Origin: Lachnospiraceae bacterium
GTDB lineage: Bacteria; Bacillota; Clostridia; Lachnospirales; Lachnospiraceae
DNA length: 64,000 bases
Reading direction: 5' to 3'
Assembly (NCBI GenBank): GCA_017553505.1
Contig: JAFZLD010000022.1
Location: 124,001-188,000 of the forward strand
In this document: positions 1 through 9,158 of the stretch, one piece after another
How positions within the stretch are numbered: position 1 is the first letter of the stretch
Layout of the letters: every line of letters starts with the position of its first letter
The notes under the pieces: generated by a model
What the model was told of the DNA's origin: nothing
What the model saw: the letters and a program-made list of their open reading frames with translations, nothing else
Database searches by the model: none
Program-made: the position numbers and the translations under genes

Positions 1-345
1 AGCGAGAAAAATAGGAGTATTACGGATGATGAAGCATATGCTGTTAGAAAACAAATTATAGAGAATGATTTGGATGGTAAAAGCAAAAGAAGAATGATTC
101 ATTTGCTGAAGATAGAAGAAAAGGAACGAAAAAGTTTGGTTACTGCTATCTATGCCTACGTGTTATACAAAAAATATGTAAGGGACTCTCTGGATAAAAA
201 TAATCCGGACTATTCATTCATATGTAAAGGGATACCATTTACAATACTTGGGGCATATGTTCAACAGAATTCTGCATTATGGGCCAAATTGGTTGGTAGT
301 GCATATAGAAGGTTAAGGAAAAGGATATACAAGAGGTATAGATAA
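1..345 (+). CDS. C-terminal part of an unidentified protein (5' end outside window)
   Basis: The reading frame is open from the first base to a TAA at 343-345, giving about 114 residues of a protein whose start lies upstream. An in-frame TTG at 70 exists but has no convincing ribosome binding site, so a partial gene is the better reading. The visible part is charged, has one short hydrophobic patch (IPFTILGAYV) and ends in a very basic tail (RRLRKRIYKRYR). It is followed 33 nt later by the CDP-sugar genes and is probably in the same operon. The position would suit the end of a glycosyltransferase, but no catalytic motif is visible and I do not recognise the family. Confidence 0.55.
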   Translation, partial: SEKNRSITDDEAYAVRKQIIENDLDGKSKRRMIHLLKIEEKERKSLVTAIYAYVLYKKYVRDSLDKNNPDYSFICKGIPFTILGAYVQQNSALWAKLVGSAYRRLRKRIYKRYR

Positions 346-378
346 AAATACCATAGGAACATCCAGATGGAGGTTAAA

Positions 379-1158
379 GTGAAAGTAGTAATTCTCGCAG
401 GTGGATTTGGCACTAGGATTTCAGAAGAATCAGATTTAAGACCGAAGCCTATGATTGAGATAGGAGGAATGCCTATCTTATGGCATATTATGAAAGTTTA
501 CTCTGCGTACGGATTCCACGACTTTATTATTTGTGCCGGTTATAAGCAACACATTATAAAGGAATGGTTTGCAGACTATTTTTTGCATACATCAGATATA
601 ACATTTGATTATACAAGCGGAGAAAGGAAAGTTATCATTCATAATAAGCATACGGAGCCATGGAGGGTTACGGTAGTTGATACCGGATTGGAGACCGAAA
701 CGGGTGGGCGCATCAAGAAGGTTAAGGACTACATCGGAGAAGAGGAATTCATGGTGACCTATGGTGATGCTGTCGGAAACATCGATATCAATCGACTTAT
801 AGAGTTCCATAAATCGCATGGAAAAATTGGAACTATGTCGATGTTTAACTTTGGGCAGAATAAGGGTGTAGTTGAGGTGGGCGAAAACGGAATGATTAAA
901 GCTTTTCGTGAGAAATCGAATACGGATGGGAACCTCATAAACATCGGTTTCATGGTATTTAAACCGGAAATCTTTAACTATATTGACAATGATGACACTT
1001 CTCTTGAGAAGGAACCAATGGAGAGGTTGGTGGAAGAGCAGCAGCTAATAGGATATGTCCATGATGGGTACTGGCAATGCATGGATACACTACGTGAAAA
1101 GAGGCAGATAGAGGCTTTGTGGAATCAGGGAAATGCTCCTTGGAAGGTGTGGGAATAA
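379..1158 (+). CDS. rfbF: Glucose-1-phosphate cytidylyltransferase
   Basis: It makes CDP-glucose from CTP and glucose 1-phosphate, the entry step for CDP-linked deoxysugars in the cytoplasm. The N-terminus carries the sugar nucleotidyltransferase signature VVILAGGFGTRISEES, followed by RPKPMIEIGG, and the metal-binding region TYGDAVGNID lies near residue 125. The whole length matches RfbF (about 257-260 residues). I chose the GTG at 379: the in-frame ATG at 367 overlaps the GGAGG that sits correctly spaced before 379, and starting at MKVVILAGG matches the family. The stop overlaps the next start by one base (TAATG), so the two genes are translationally coupled. Together with the next gene the assignment is secure. 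Confidence 0.93.
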   Translation: MKVVILAGGFGTRISEESDLRPKPMIEIGGMPILWHIMKVYSAYGFHDFIICAGYKQHIIKEWFADYFLHTSDITFDYTSGERKVIIHNKHTEPWRVTVVDTGLETETGGRIKKVKDYIGEEEFMVTYGDAVGNIDINRLIEFHKSHGKIGTMSMFNFGQNKGVVEVGENGMIKAFREKSNTDGNLINIGFMVFKPEIFNYIDNDDTSLEKEPMERLVEEQQLIGYVHDGYWQCMDTLREKRQIEALWNQGNAPWKVWE

Positions 1159-2210
1159 TGTTTGATTTGAGTTTCTATAAAGGTAAAAAAGTTCTTATAA
1201 CAGGACATTCGGGATTTAAGGGAGTTTGGCTTACTGAAATGCTGCTTAAAGCCGGCGCGGAAGTTGTTGGATATTCTTTATGCAAAGAAAATGAGAAACT
1301 CTTTGAAATGACCCAAATAAAAAAGAATATTGAACATATACAAGGCGACATACGTGATTTAGCAAGATTATCAGATGCGTTTAAAAGTACAAAACCGGAG
1401 ATAGTCTTTCATTTGGCGGCACAGCCTATAGTAAAAGAAAGTTATAAGAATCCTGTAGAGACGTATTCTACAAATGTTATGGGCACAGTCAATGTTCTGG
1501 AGGCTGTGCGATTTTGCGATTCTGTTAAATCCGTATTAAATGTTACGACAGACAAAGTCTATGAAAATAAGGAGTGGGATTGGGGATATAGAGAATACGA
1601 GCCATTAAATGGTTTTGACCCATATTCCAATTCGAAGTCTTGTTCGGAACTGGTTACCAGTAGCTATATTAATAGTTTTCTTTCGGAACAGGGCGTGGCT
1701 GTGTCGACTGCCAGAGCCGGAAATGTGATTGGCGGCGGAGATTTTGCCAAAGACAGGATAATTCCGGATTGTGTACAAGCAGCAATTAATCATGAGAAGA
1801 TTTTTGTGCGAAATCCTCACTCCATTCGCCCTTATCAGCATGTGTTAGAACCTGTATATGCATATCTAATGATTGCCGGTATGCAATATCAGGATAGCCG
1901 ATATGCTTCAAATTATAATGTAGGACCAAATGAGAATGATTGTGTCGAAACCTGCGATTTGGTAGATTTGTTTGTAAAGGCATGGGGCGATGACGCTAAA
2001 TGGGAAGCGAAAACCGTAGATGGACCGCATGAAGCATCAATCCTTCGGTTGGATTGTTCTAAAATTAAGAATGCGTTAGGATGGCGCCCTATTTGGAACA
2101 TTGATATGGCTGTTAAAAAGGTAGTTGAATGGAATAAAAAAGTATTAAGCGATAATAATGCTAATAAAGCTATTTCCGAACAAATTGATGAATATATATC
2201 GGAATTATGA
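1158..2210 (+). CDS. rfbG: CDP-glucose 4,6-dehydratase
   Basis: This NAD-dependent extended short-chain dehydrogenase converts CDP-glucose to CDP-4-keto-6-deoxyglucose. The Rossmann signature TGHSGFKG is at residues 15-22, the catalytic Thr-Asp region reads TTDKVYE, and the Tyr/Lys pair is in DPYSNSKS. The length of 350 residues is normal for RfbG rather than for the RmlB dTDP enzyme. The start is the ATG at 1158, which shares a base with the rfbF stop; a reading extended to 1119 would add 13 residues that do not fit the family. The product feeds the aminotransferase and epimerase that follow. Confidence 0.93.
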   Translation: MFDLSFYKGKKVLITGHSGFKGVWLTEMLLKAGAEVVGYSLCKENEKLFEMTQIKKNIEHIQGDIRDLARLSDAFKSTKPEIVFHLAAQPIVKESYKNPVETYSTNVMGTVNVLEAVRFCDSVKSVLNVTTDKVYENKEWDWGYREYEPLNGFDPYSNSKSCSELVTSSYINSFLSEQGVAVSTARAGNVIGGGDFAKDRIIPDCVQAAINHEKIFVRNPHSIRPYQHVLEPVYAYLMIAGMQYQDSRYASNYNVGPNENDCVETCDLVDLFVKAWGDDAKWEAKTVDGPHEASILRLDCSKIKNALGWRPIWNIDMAVKKVVEWNKKVLSDNNANKAISEQIDEYISEL

Positions 2211-2231
2211 TAGAAAAGAAAGGCAAAGAAT

Positions 2232-3350
2232 ATGATAAAAATATCCAGAGGATGTTGCGGAGAAGAAGAGCTTAAAGAAGTAAAAGAAGCATTTGAATAC
2301 GGATACTTCGGACTGGCGTATAAGACAAATGAATTTGAATCTGAGGTCAAGAAGTATTTAGATACCGATAGGAGTGTTATAGCCACAAGCACAGGAACGG
2401 ATGCATTGCATCTTGCTTTGGAATCTATAGGTGTCGGGGCGGGTGATGAGGTTATAATGCCTTCATTTACTTTTGTTGCAACCGCACAGGCTGTTAGAAT
2501 GTGTGGAGCAACGCCTGTTTTTTGCGAAATTGATCCTGTACATTTTCTTATATCTATAGAAGATGTTAAAAGAAAGATTACCGAAAAGACGAAAGCAATT
2601 ATTCCGGTTCATTACGCAGGTCGCCCTTGTGACATGGATGCGTTGCTTAAAATTAAAGATGAAACTGGTATAAGGATTGTTGAAGATGCAGCTCATGCTT
2701 TTGGAACTTATTACAAGGGAAGAAAGATAGGTTCTTTTGGCGATATTACTTGTTTTAGTTTTGACTCAATTAAGGTAATGACTTGTGGTGAAGGTGGAGC
2801 GATTGTTACCAATGATGCAGATTTCGAGGATTTATCCAGAAAGAAAAGGTTGCTTGGAATCGATAGAAAGACTATGCATGAGAAAGATTGGAAGAAGCGT
2901 TCTTGGTTGTACGATGTTCCTACTTTGGGATTCAGATATCATATGAGTAATATAAACGCCGCAATAGGTTTAGCACAGATTAAAAAGGTCGATGCGTTTA
3001 TCAAGAGAAGGCGCGAAATCTGTAAGTTATACGATGAATCGTTGGCTGATGTTAAAGGCGTTACTACTATGCCGGGAGGATATGATGATATAACTCCCTT
3101 TATGTATGTTGTCAGAGTTCATGATGGAAAAAGAAATCAATTGAAAGAATTTTTGATGCAATGTGATATAGAATCAGGTATCAGTTATATTCCTTGCCAT
3201 CACTTTAGCGGTTTCCATGATGATAAAAATAACTTACCTGTTACTGATGATGTTTTTGAAGAGATTTTGTGCTTACCTATTCATTATGAGATTAAAGATT
3301 CAGATGTAGAAGAGGTATGCAAGAGAATTAAAGAATATTTGAATTCATAA
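2232..3350 (+). CDS. DegT/DnrJ/EryC1/StrS-family sugar aminotransferase
   Basis: This is a PLP-dependent aminotransferase of the nucleotide-sugar family, 372 residues. The substrate/cofactor site STGTDALHLALESIG is near residue 55, VEDAAHAFG near 155, and the PLP lysine lies in FSFDSIKVMTCGEGGA. Because the lysine is present this is not RfbH, the E1 dehydrase of the ascarylose/tyvelose route, which has histidine there. Sitting directly behind rfbF-rfbG, its probable substrate is CDP-4-keto-6-deoxyglucose or an epimer of it, giving a CDP-aminodideoxyhexose. The exact position aminated (C3 or C4) cannot be read from the sequence. Confidence 0.85.
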   Translation: MIKISRGCCGEEELKEVKEAFEYGYFGLAYKTNEFESEVKKYLDTDRSVIATSTGTDALHLALESIGVGAGDEVIMPSFTFVATAQAVRMCGATPVFCEIDPVHFLISIEDVKRKITEKTKAIIPVHYAGRPCDMDALLKIKDETGIRIVEDAAHAFGTYYKGRKIGSFGDITCFSFDSIKVMTCGEGGAIVTNDADFEDLSRKKRLLGIDRKTMHEKDWKKRSWLYDVPTLGFRYHMSNINAAIGLAQIKKVDAFIKRRREICKLYDESLADVKGVTTMPGGYDDITPFMYVVRVHDGKRNQLKEFLMQCDIESGISYIPCHHFSGFHDDKNNLPVTDDVFEEILCLPIHYEIKDSDVEEVCKRIKEYLNS

Positions 3351-3378
3351 GATTGTTTTTGGAAGGGAAAATAGATTT

Positions 3379-3969
3379 ATGCTTGAAAAGTTCGAGTTTC
3401 AAGAAGTGGGGTTGGATGGTGCATTTTTAATAAGACCGTTTTATGCAACCGATGAAAGGGGCGGTTTTATTAAAGACTATAATGTCGAGACATTTAAGGA
3501 CAATGGAATCTGCCATGAACTGAAAGAAACATTTTACACTATTTCTCATAAGGGCGTAATTCGAGCGATTCATTTTCAACTTGGACATCAACAGCCTAAA
3601 TTGGTACGGTGTATAAGTGGGCGGATTTATGATGTTATTGTCGATTTGAGGAAAGATTCCAAAACTTTTGGACAATGGAAAGGCTATGAACTTAGCGGAG
3701 ACAATAGAAGAGAGCTTTATGTTCCCAAATGTTTTGGACATGGCTATTTAGTATTGGAGGAATCGGTTGTAAGCTATAAATGTGGCGAAGTCTTTTTCGG
3801 AGAAGGCGACTCCGGAATAAGATTTGATGACTCAGACATAGGAATAGAGTGGCCGTTTGAAGAGATTGGAGGAATCGAGAATATAATCATAAGTGAAAAA
3901 GATAAGAAACTTATGAGCTTTAGAGAATATCAACAATTGACGGATACGGAGATTTGTACATGTTTGTAA
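3379..3969 (+). CDS. RmlC-like 4-keto-6-deoxyhexose epimerase
   Basis: A 196-residue cupin of the dTDP-4-dehydrorhamnose 3,5-epimerase family. Family landmarks are visible: DERGGFIKDY near the N-terminus, RAIHFQ with the catalytic histidine, KLVRCISGRIYDVIVDLR, and FGHGYLVLEE followed by a tyrosine in SYKC. In this operon the substrate is more likely a CDP-linked than a dTDP-linked 4-keto sugar, since no rmlA or rmlB is near. It may act before or after the aminotransferase. The RBS GGAAGGGA precedes the ATG at 3379. The catalytic residues appear intact; the nucleotide preference is inferred from context only. Confidence 0.85.
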   Translation: MLEKFEFQEVGLDGAFLIRPFYATDERGGFIKDYNVETFKDNGICHELKETFYTISHKGVIRAIHFQLGHQQPKLVRCISGRIYDVIVDLRKDSKTFGQWKGYELSGDNRRELYVPKCFGHGYLVLEESVVSYKCGEVFFGEGDSGIRFDDSDIGIEWPFEEIGGIENIIISEKDKKLMSFREYQQLTDTEICTCL

Positions 3970-5204
3970 TTAATGATACCTTAGGTGCATATGGTGGCTC
4001 GCATACGCTGATGCTGCGAATGTGTAAATGGCTAAGTATGAACGGAATTAAATCAGCCATTATATGTGATGTTGCGACCAATGACGAGATTGTAAATCAG
4101 TTAAATGAATACGGAACGCAGATTATTTGTACAAACCTTTATAATATTAAAGAAGCGGCAGCAACTGTAAGTGGGCTCCTTGAACAGGAGCCTATTAAAG
4201 TCGTAAGCTTCAATTTCTATAGTTATCTGAATTTGGAATCGGTTAAAAAAAGAGCAGGATTGGCATTTGACCATTTTATGTACTGCATACATCCGCGATC
4301 TTTTGATAAGGGTGCCAGCATATCAAACAGATTTCTAAAGAAGATATATTTAGGCGGTTATAGACGACTATACTTGAGAATGCATCATAATAATGCGGTG
4401 ATTATGATGGACAAGATAAACGAAGAAGCTAGTAACAATATTTACAACGTTCACGAACAGTTTCCAATCATTCCGCTACCGATGTTTTGCGATAAGAGTG
4501 ACGACGCAGAGAGTATAATTACGAATGGCTATAGTAGTAATTTAATTATGACAGCTGCAAGAGCTGAATTTCCATTTAAAGGATATATAATTGGCCTAAT
4601 TGATGATTTTGCTGAGTTAAAAAAAGATTATCCGAGTTTGAAACTCAGTATTGTTTCTGCGGGAGACGATATTGATGAAGTTAAAGAAAAAATAGAGGCT
4701 TTGCCAACAGATATTGCGCGCGATGTTGAATTAGTATCATGGTTACCTTATGAGAAATTGCTTGAGACTATTAAGGCATGCAAGGTATTTGTTGGAATGG
4801 GCACAAGTGTATTAGATGCAGCATTGCAATTTAAGCCAGGTGTGGTAGTAGAGTATGATACATATGAAAATATAAGCGATCATTTAATTGCAGAAGCGCC
4901 TGATAGATTTACATTGGATAAAGGATGCAGAGAAAGGGCAATTGAAATAATTAGAAGGGTATTGTCCTTAGATGCTGATGAGTATCACAAAGAGGCTTTA
5001 AGGTCCTTTTTAAAGGTTTCGGAATACTATGATATCAACTATAATATGAAAAAGTTTTTGGAATGTAAGAATATCAGAACTAAAAGCGTATTAAATATTT
5101 TCGATTATTGTAGGCATATAGTAAATAATCATGTGAACTATGTTCGAAATAAGAAAAAAAGAGTGGTTTTTGATTGGAGAAAAGTTAATAAGCAGATTGA
5201 TTAA
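3960..5204 (+). CDS. GT4-type glycosyltransferase
   Basis: A 414-residue cytoplasmic glycosyltransferase with the GT-B layout: an N-terminal half beginning INDTLGAYGGSHTLMLRM, with the glycine loop near the acceptor site, and a C-terminal half with MTAARAEFPFKGY and a late VGMGTSVLDAALQFKPGVVVEY, which is the usual nucleotide-sugar binding region. The ATG at 3960 is preferred over the TTG at 3954 because GGAG at 3948-3951 is well spaced from it. It overlaps the end of the epimerase gene by 10 nt. It probably adds one sugar of the capsule repeat unit; donor and acceptor are unknown. Confidence 0.8.
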   Translation: MFVINDTLGAYGGSHTLMLRMCKWLSMNGIKSAIICDVATNDEIVNQLNEYGTQIICTNLYNIKEAAATVSGLLEQEPIKVVSFNFYSYLNLESVKKRAGLAFDHFMYCIHPRSFDKGASISNRFLKKIYLGGYRRLYLRMHHNNAVIMMDKINEEASNNIYNVHEQFPIIPLPMFCDKSDDAESIITNGYSSNLIMTAARAEFPFKGYIIGLIDDFAELKKDYPSLKLSIVSAGDDIDEVKEKIEALPTDIARDVELVSWLPYEKLLETIKACKVFVGMGTSVLDAALQFKPGVVVEYDTYENISDHLIAEAPDRFTLDKGCRERAIEIIRRVLSLDADEYHKEALRSFLKVSEYYDINYNMKKFLECKNIRTKSVLNIFDYCRHIVNNHVNYVRNKKKRVVFDWRKVNKQID

Positions 5205-5283
5205 CGTGCTATTAGTATTTTCGTTTTTAAGCGAGTAAGATAGAGGGAATCCTTTTCGGAATTGTTAGGAGAAAGTTGAATGA

Positions 5284-6690
5284 ATGGCTGAGAAAAAATA
5301 TAATATATTAAAAGCAGCATCGTGGTATACCATAGGGAATGTTATGATTAAAGGCGTAAGCTTTTTTGTCTTGCCTATTTTTACACATCTTATGAATACC
5401 CACGAGTATGGTGTTTATAGCGTCTATTCATCATATCTTTCTATAATCGGAACGATTGTACTGCTTGGATTGTCATCTACAGTTGCCGTTGCAAGATATG
5501 CTAAAGAGGTAGAGTTTGAATCCTATATTTCTACGATTCTTATTATTCCGCTGGCGATGACCCTTTTGGGAATACTTGGTGTCCATTTGTATATTCCTCT
5601 TTGCGGTGACATCTTATCGATGAATTTAGTATTGTGGGATTGTTTGCTTGTAAGCTCAGCTACCGGCGCTGTTTGTGGAATTATTAGCGCGAGGTTGGTT
5701 ATAGATGGGAAGTATATGCTTTACATGGCATATTCGGGAATTCATACGATAGGTAACGTGCTAATATCGTTGATACTGTGTTATACTTTTTTCTACGACC
5801 ATGACGTTCACTTAGCACGAATATACGGAAGCACGCTTTCTAATTTGGTAGCAGTGGCATTCCTGCTTATTGCGACGAAAACAAAATTTTCCATTAGAAA
5901 AGTATGTTTCAAATACGCATTTATATGGGGAATTCCACTGCTGTTTCATACACTTGCTACTGTGGTGTTGACACAATCGGATAGAATAATAATCAGGTAC
6001 ATGGACTCTTATTCTGCAGCAGGAATTTATGCAGTTGCAACTACAGTAGTGACAATACCATTAGTGATACAGCAGTCATTTAGTCAAGCTTGGATACCTT
6101 GGTTTTATGGTAAACTTGAGAATAAAGAGTATGAGCGTATTAGGTGGCTGAATAATAGGTATATAATAGGGTTTGGTGTAATAATCGCTTGCTTTATGTT
6201 GGTTGCTCCTGACATAATACATATTTTCACAGAAAAAAGTTATTGGGGAAGTGCTTACAGTTTAGTGCCTTTGGCAGTAAGTATATTTGGAGAACTTCTA
6301 TATAGCATTCCTGTAAGCGTTGAGTATTATGCTCGAAGAACTAATTTCATTATGACGGCGACGCTAATTTCGGTGGTAATAAACGTTGCTTTAGACATTG
6401 TTTTTGTTCAACTGTGGGGATACCATGGGGCAGCTTATGCAACTATATTATCAAAGCTACTTCTTTTCATCATTCACTACAAGTTTTCACGAAAACTTGA
6501 AAGAGAGAGCATCTTTAGTAATATTGTGGTTTTATCGTGTATTGTTGTTCTGTTCATTATTAATGTATTAGTACTTTTATCTATAGATATTTACTTGATT
6601 AGATACTGCATAGTTGTTTTCTTAGTAATACCCGTTTTAGTCTATGTGGTAAAGAATAGAGTGGCGCTGATAAAAGGTTTTCGAAATTAG
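5284..6690 (+). CDS. wzx: Wzx-type polysaccharide repeat-unit flippase
   Basis: A 468-residue polytopic membrane protein with about twelve to fourteen hydrophobic segments and the MATE/MOP-like N-terminus of Wzx (AASWYTIGNVMIKGVSFFVLPIFTHLM). Wzx proteins flip undecaprenyl-diphosphate-linked oligosaccharide units to the outer face of the membrane. The SD AGGAGA lies 11 nt before the ATG at 5284. It is the only Wzx-like gene in the window; a separate ABC-type flippase is encoded at 46886, so two export routes may exist. Confidence 0.88.
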   Translation: MAEKKYNILKAASWYTIGNVMIKGVSFFVLPIFTHLMNTHEYGVYSVYSSYLSIIGTIVLLGLSSTVAVARYAKEVEFESYISTILIIPLAMTLLGILGVHLYIPLCGDILSMNLVLWDCLLVSSATGAVCGIISARLVIDGKYMLYMAYSGIHTIGNVLISLILCYTFFYDHDVHLARIYGSTLSNLVAVAFLLIATKTKFSIRKVCFKYAFIWGIPLLFHTLATVVLTQSDRIIIRYMDSYSAAGIYAVATTVVTIPLVIQQSFSQAWIPWFYGKLENKEYERIRWLNNRYIIGFGVIIACFMLVAPDIIHIFTEKSYWGSAYSLVPLAVSIFGELLYSIPVSVEYYARRTNFIMTATLISVVINVALDIVFVQLWGYHGAAYATILSKLLLFIIHYKFSRKLERESIFSNIVVLSCIVVLFIINVLVLLSIDIYLIRYCIVVFLVIPVLVYVVKNRVALIKGFRN

Positions 6691-6717
6691 TTCGGAGAAT
6701 GACACGGAGAAGACGGT

Positions 6718-7605
6718 TTGAATAAATTGTTATATAGAGCAAAGAGTTATTTTAAAAGGGATGGCTTATTTTACAGAACTTGCAGATGGATTTATTTGTT
6801 GCCAAGGAATATATTTTATAAATACGGTTATCTGAATAATTACATCGCTTTTCCTATAAAGGGTTTTTTTAGGAAGCATCATATTAAACCATTTTATAAC
6901 GATAATTATGCTAAAGTGGAAGCATTAAAAAATAAGCATGCCGGAAAAAGGTGTTTTATAATTGCGACCGGCCCCAGTTTAACGTTGGAAGACGTAGAAA
7001 GTTTGGATAAGGAAATAACCATAGGGGTTAATTCCATTTTTAGATTGTATAATAAGACGAGTTTTAGGCCTACTTATTATGTTGCACTTGATCCTGATGT
7101 TGAGAAAATAATTCAGACTGATGCAGTTACGCCTGTTGAAGATTTTGCCAAAGAGAATATAATATTGAATCCTTTAATGAAAAAAAGATACTCATGTGCA
7201 ACATATGTGGATATTTGTTATCAGAATCATTGGTTTAATTATTTTAATCCGAGGTTCAGGTATGAAAAGAATCTTAAGAATACAAAAGATGTTTTGTGGG
7301 GAATTTACGATAAATATACAATAACGAATGCTGCTATCGACTTGGCAATTTACATGGGCTGTAAGGAGATATATTTATTAGGAGTTGATTGTAATTATAA
7401 AGGGAAAAAGAAGTACTTTTCTGATCCAGGCAAGGAAGCATTTTCACCTGATGAATTACAAGCAGAGCTGATACATAAATCCATGATGGCCGGATACGAG
7501 TTTGAAGAAAAGATGTCTTCGCATAATGGGGTAAGGATATATAATGCCACAAGAGGCGGTATGTTGGAAGTTTTTGAGCGAGTTAAATTGGATGATATTA
7601 TATAG
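6718..7605 (+). CDS. DUF115/GT42-like protein, candidate CMP-Kdo transferase
   Basis: A 295-residue protein that carries CFIIATGPSLTLEDVESLD near residue 80 and ITNAAIDLAIYMGCKEIYLL followed by GVDCNY near residue 205. This pattern (GPSL, then a helix leading into KEIYL-G-D) is shared by the DUF115/Maf proteins and by CstII-type GT42 sialyltransferases, which use CMP-activated nonulosonic acids. The gene lies directly in front of kdsB, whose product makes CMP-Kdo. A role as Kdo transferase is therefore a reasonable inference, not something the sequence proves. The TTG start at 6718 is supported by GGAGA at 6706-6710. The stop is 21 nt before the kdsB start. Confidence 0.7.
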   Translation: MNKLLYRAKSYFKRDGLFYRTCRWIYLLPRNIFYKYGYLNNYIAFPIKGFFRKHHIKPFYNDNYAKVEALKNKHAGKRCFIIATGPSLTLEDVESLDKEITIGVNSIFRLYNKTSFRPTYYVALDPDVEKIIQTDAVTPVEDFAKENIILNPLMKKRYSCATYVDICYQNHWFNYFNPRFRYEKNLKNTKDVLWGIYDKYTITNAAIDLAIYMGCKEIYLLGVDCNYKGKKKYFSDPGKEAFSPDELQAELIHKSMMAGYEFEEKMSSHNGVRIYNATRGGMLEVFERVKLDDII

Positions 7606-7625
7606 TGTTACGAGGAGAAATATTC

Positions 7626-8363
7626 ATGAAAATAGTTGCAATTATTCCGTCTAGGTATGCTTCTTCAAGATTCCCAGGTAAACCTTTAGCAATAATTAAT
7701 GGAAAATTCATGGTTCAGTGGGTATATGAACGAGTGTCCCAAAATCAGAATATTTCAGAAGTATACGTGGCAACGGATGATGAAAGAATATTCAATGCAG
7801 TGGAATCATTTGGTGGTAAAGCATTAATGACATCAGATAAGCATTCATGTGGAACCGATAGATTGGCTGAGTGTGTTTCACTACTGGGGCTTGAAGAAAA
7901 TGATATTGTTCTCAATATTCAGGGCGATGAACCTTTAGTGCAACCGGAAATGGTAGATGATTTGATAGCATGTTTTAAAAATGCTGATACATACATGGGA
8001 ACATTGAAGAAGCGTATCGAATCTGAAGAAGAATTGAACAATCCAAATGTTGTCAAAGTAATAAGCGACTGTAATGATAATGCTATTTACTTTTCCAGAT
8101 TTTGCTTACCTTATGAGAGAGATAATACAAGGGTAGTGCATTATAAGCATATTGGAATGTACGGATATACTGCAGATTTTTTACTTAGATTCAGCAAAAT
8201 GGCAAGGACTCCATTGGAAATAGCGGAATCTTTAGAGCAACTTCGTGTAATAGAAAACGGATACAAGATAAAAATAAAAGAAACAAACTATTTGACAATA
8301 GGGGTAGATACGCCTGAGCAAGTCAAGCAGGTTGAAAAGATAATGAGGAATGCAGATGCGTAA
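7626..8363 (+). CDS. kdsB: 3-deoxy-manno-octulosonate cytidylyltransferase (CMP-Kdo synthetase)
   Basis: It activates Kdo with CTP to CMP-Kdo, the donor for Kdo transfer. The N-terminus has the family signature [16 protein letters not shown], then YVATDDERI, and the metal-binding [14 protein letters not shown] near residue 100. Length of 245 residues is normal for KdsB. The ATG at 7626 follows a GAGGAG ribosome site; an upstream TTG at 7605 would add residues absent from the family. It overlaps kdsA by 8 nt. Kdo is classically a component of Gram-negative lipopolysaccharide and some capsules, so its presence here is notable. Confidence 0.93.
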   Translation: MKIVAIIPSRYASSRFPGKPLAIINGKFMVQWVYERVSQNQNISEVYVATDDERIFNAVESFGGKALMTSDKHSCGTDRLAECVSLLGLEENDIVLNIQGDEPLVQPEMVDDLIACFKNADTYMGTLKKRIESEEELNNPNVVKVISDCNDNAIYFSRFCLPYERDNTRVVHYKHIGMYGYTADFLLRFSKMARTPLEIAESLEQLRVIENGYKIKIKETNYLTIGVDTPEQVKQVEKIMRNADA

Positions 8364-9132
8364 ATTGACGATTATAGCCGGACCGTGCGTGATAGAATCT
8401 GAGAAGAATGTTATGTTGATTGCTGAGACTATGAAGGCTATCATGCAGAAGCATAATATCGATTACTATTTCAAAGCATCTTTTGACAAAGCTAATAGAA
8501 CAAGTATTGATTCATATCGAGGCCCTGGAATTGAGGAGGGGCTAAAAATTCTTAAGCAAGTAAAAGATCAATTTGGGCTGAGAATATGTACAGACATTCA
8601 TGAACCGTGGCAAGCCACACCGGTTGCAGAAGTAGCAGATATTATTCAAATACCGGCATTCCTTTGTCGACAAACAGATTTATTGATTGCAGCTGCCAAG
8701 ACCGGAAAAACAGTGAATGTTAAAAAAGCACAATTTTTAGCCCCTTGGGATATGAAGAATGTGGTTAGAAAATTGGAAGAGTCAGGAAATCATAGTATTA
8801 TGCTTTGCGAAAGAGGAACTTCTTTTGGCTATAATACTCTTGTAGTTGACATGAGAAGCATTCTTGAAATGAAGAAATTTGGATACCCGGTCATTTTTGA
8901 TGCTACACATAGTGTCCAGATTCCGGGAGGAAAAGGCGATTCGACGGGAGGAAATCGTGAATATGTTGAACCGCTGGCAAAGGCTGCTATTGCTGCCGGA
9001 GCTGATGCTTTATTTTTTGAGGTACATCCCAATCCTGACGAAGCTCTCTCTGATGGTCCCAATATGGTAAAGTTGAGCGAGTTTGAAGCACTGTTAATGA
9101 GAATTTTGCGAGTATATGATGCGGTTCAATAG
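8356..9132 (+). CDS. kdsA: 3-deoxy-8-phosphooctulonate synthase (Kdo-8-P synthase)
   Basis: It condenses arabinose 5-phosphate with phosphoenolpyruvate to Kdo 8-phosphate. Visible motifs are IAGPCVIES at residues 7-15, [40 protein letters not shown], and [11 protein letters not shown]. The Cys in AGPCV is the hallmark of metal-dependent (class II) enzymes; the E. coli-type metal-independent enzyme has Asn there. The ATG at 8356 is chosen over 8350 because GAGG at 8345-8348 is spaced correctly only for the later codon. It overlaps the kdsB end, indicating tight coupling. Confidence 0.95.
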   Translation: MRKLTIIAGPCVIESEKNVMLIAETMKAIMQKHNIDYYFKASFDKANRTSIDSYRGPGIEEGLKILKQVKDQFGLRICTDIHEPWQATPVAEVADIIQIPAFLCRQTDLLIAAAKTGKTVNVKKAQFLAPWDMKNVVRKLEESGNHSIMLCERGTSFGYNTLVVDMRSILEMKKFGYPVIFDATHSVQIPGGKGDSTGGNREYVEPLAKAAIAAGADALFFEVHPNPDEALSDGPNMVKLSEFEALLMRILRVYDAVQ

Positions 9133-9158
9133 TATGTTTATTGATCGGGAGATTTGAT

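Noticed and set aside
2232-3350. RfbH (CDP-4-keto-6-deoxyglucose 3-dehydrase) as identity of the third CDP-sugar gene
   Set aside because: The PLP lysine is present where RfbH has histidine, and the protein is shorter than RfbH.
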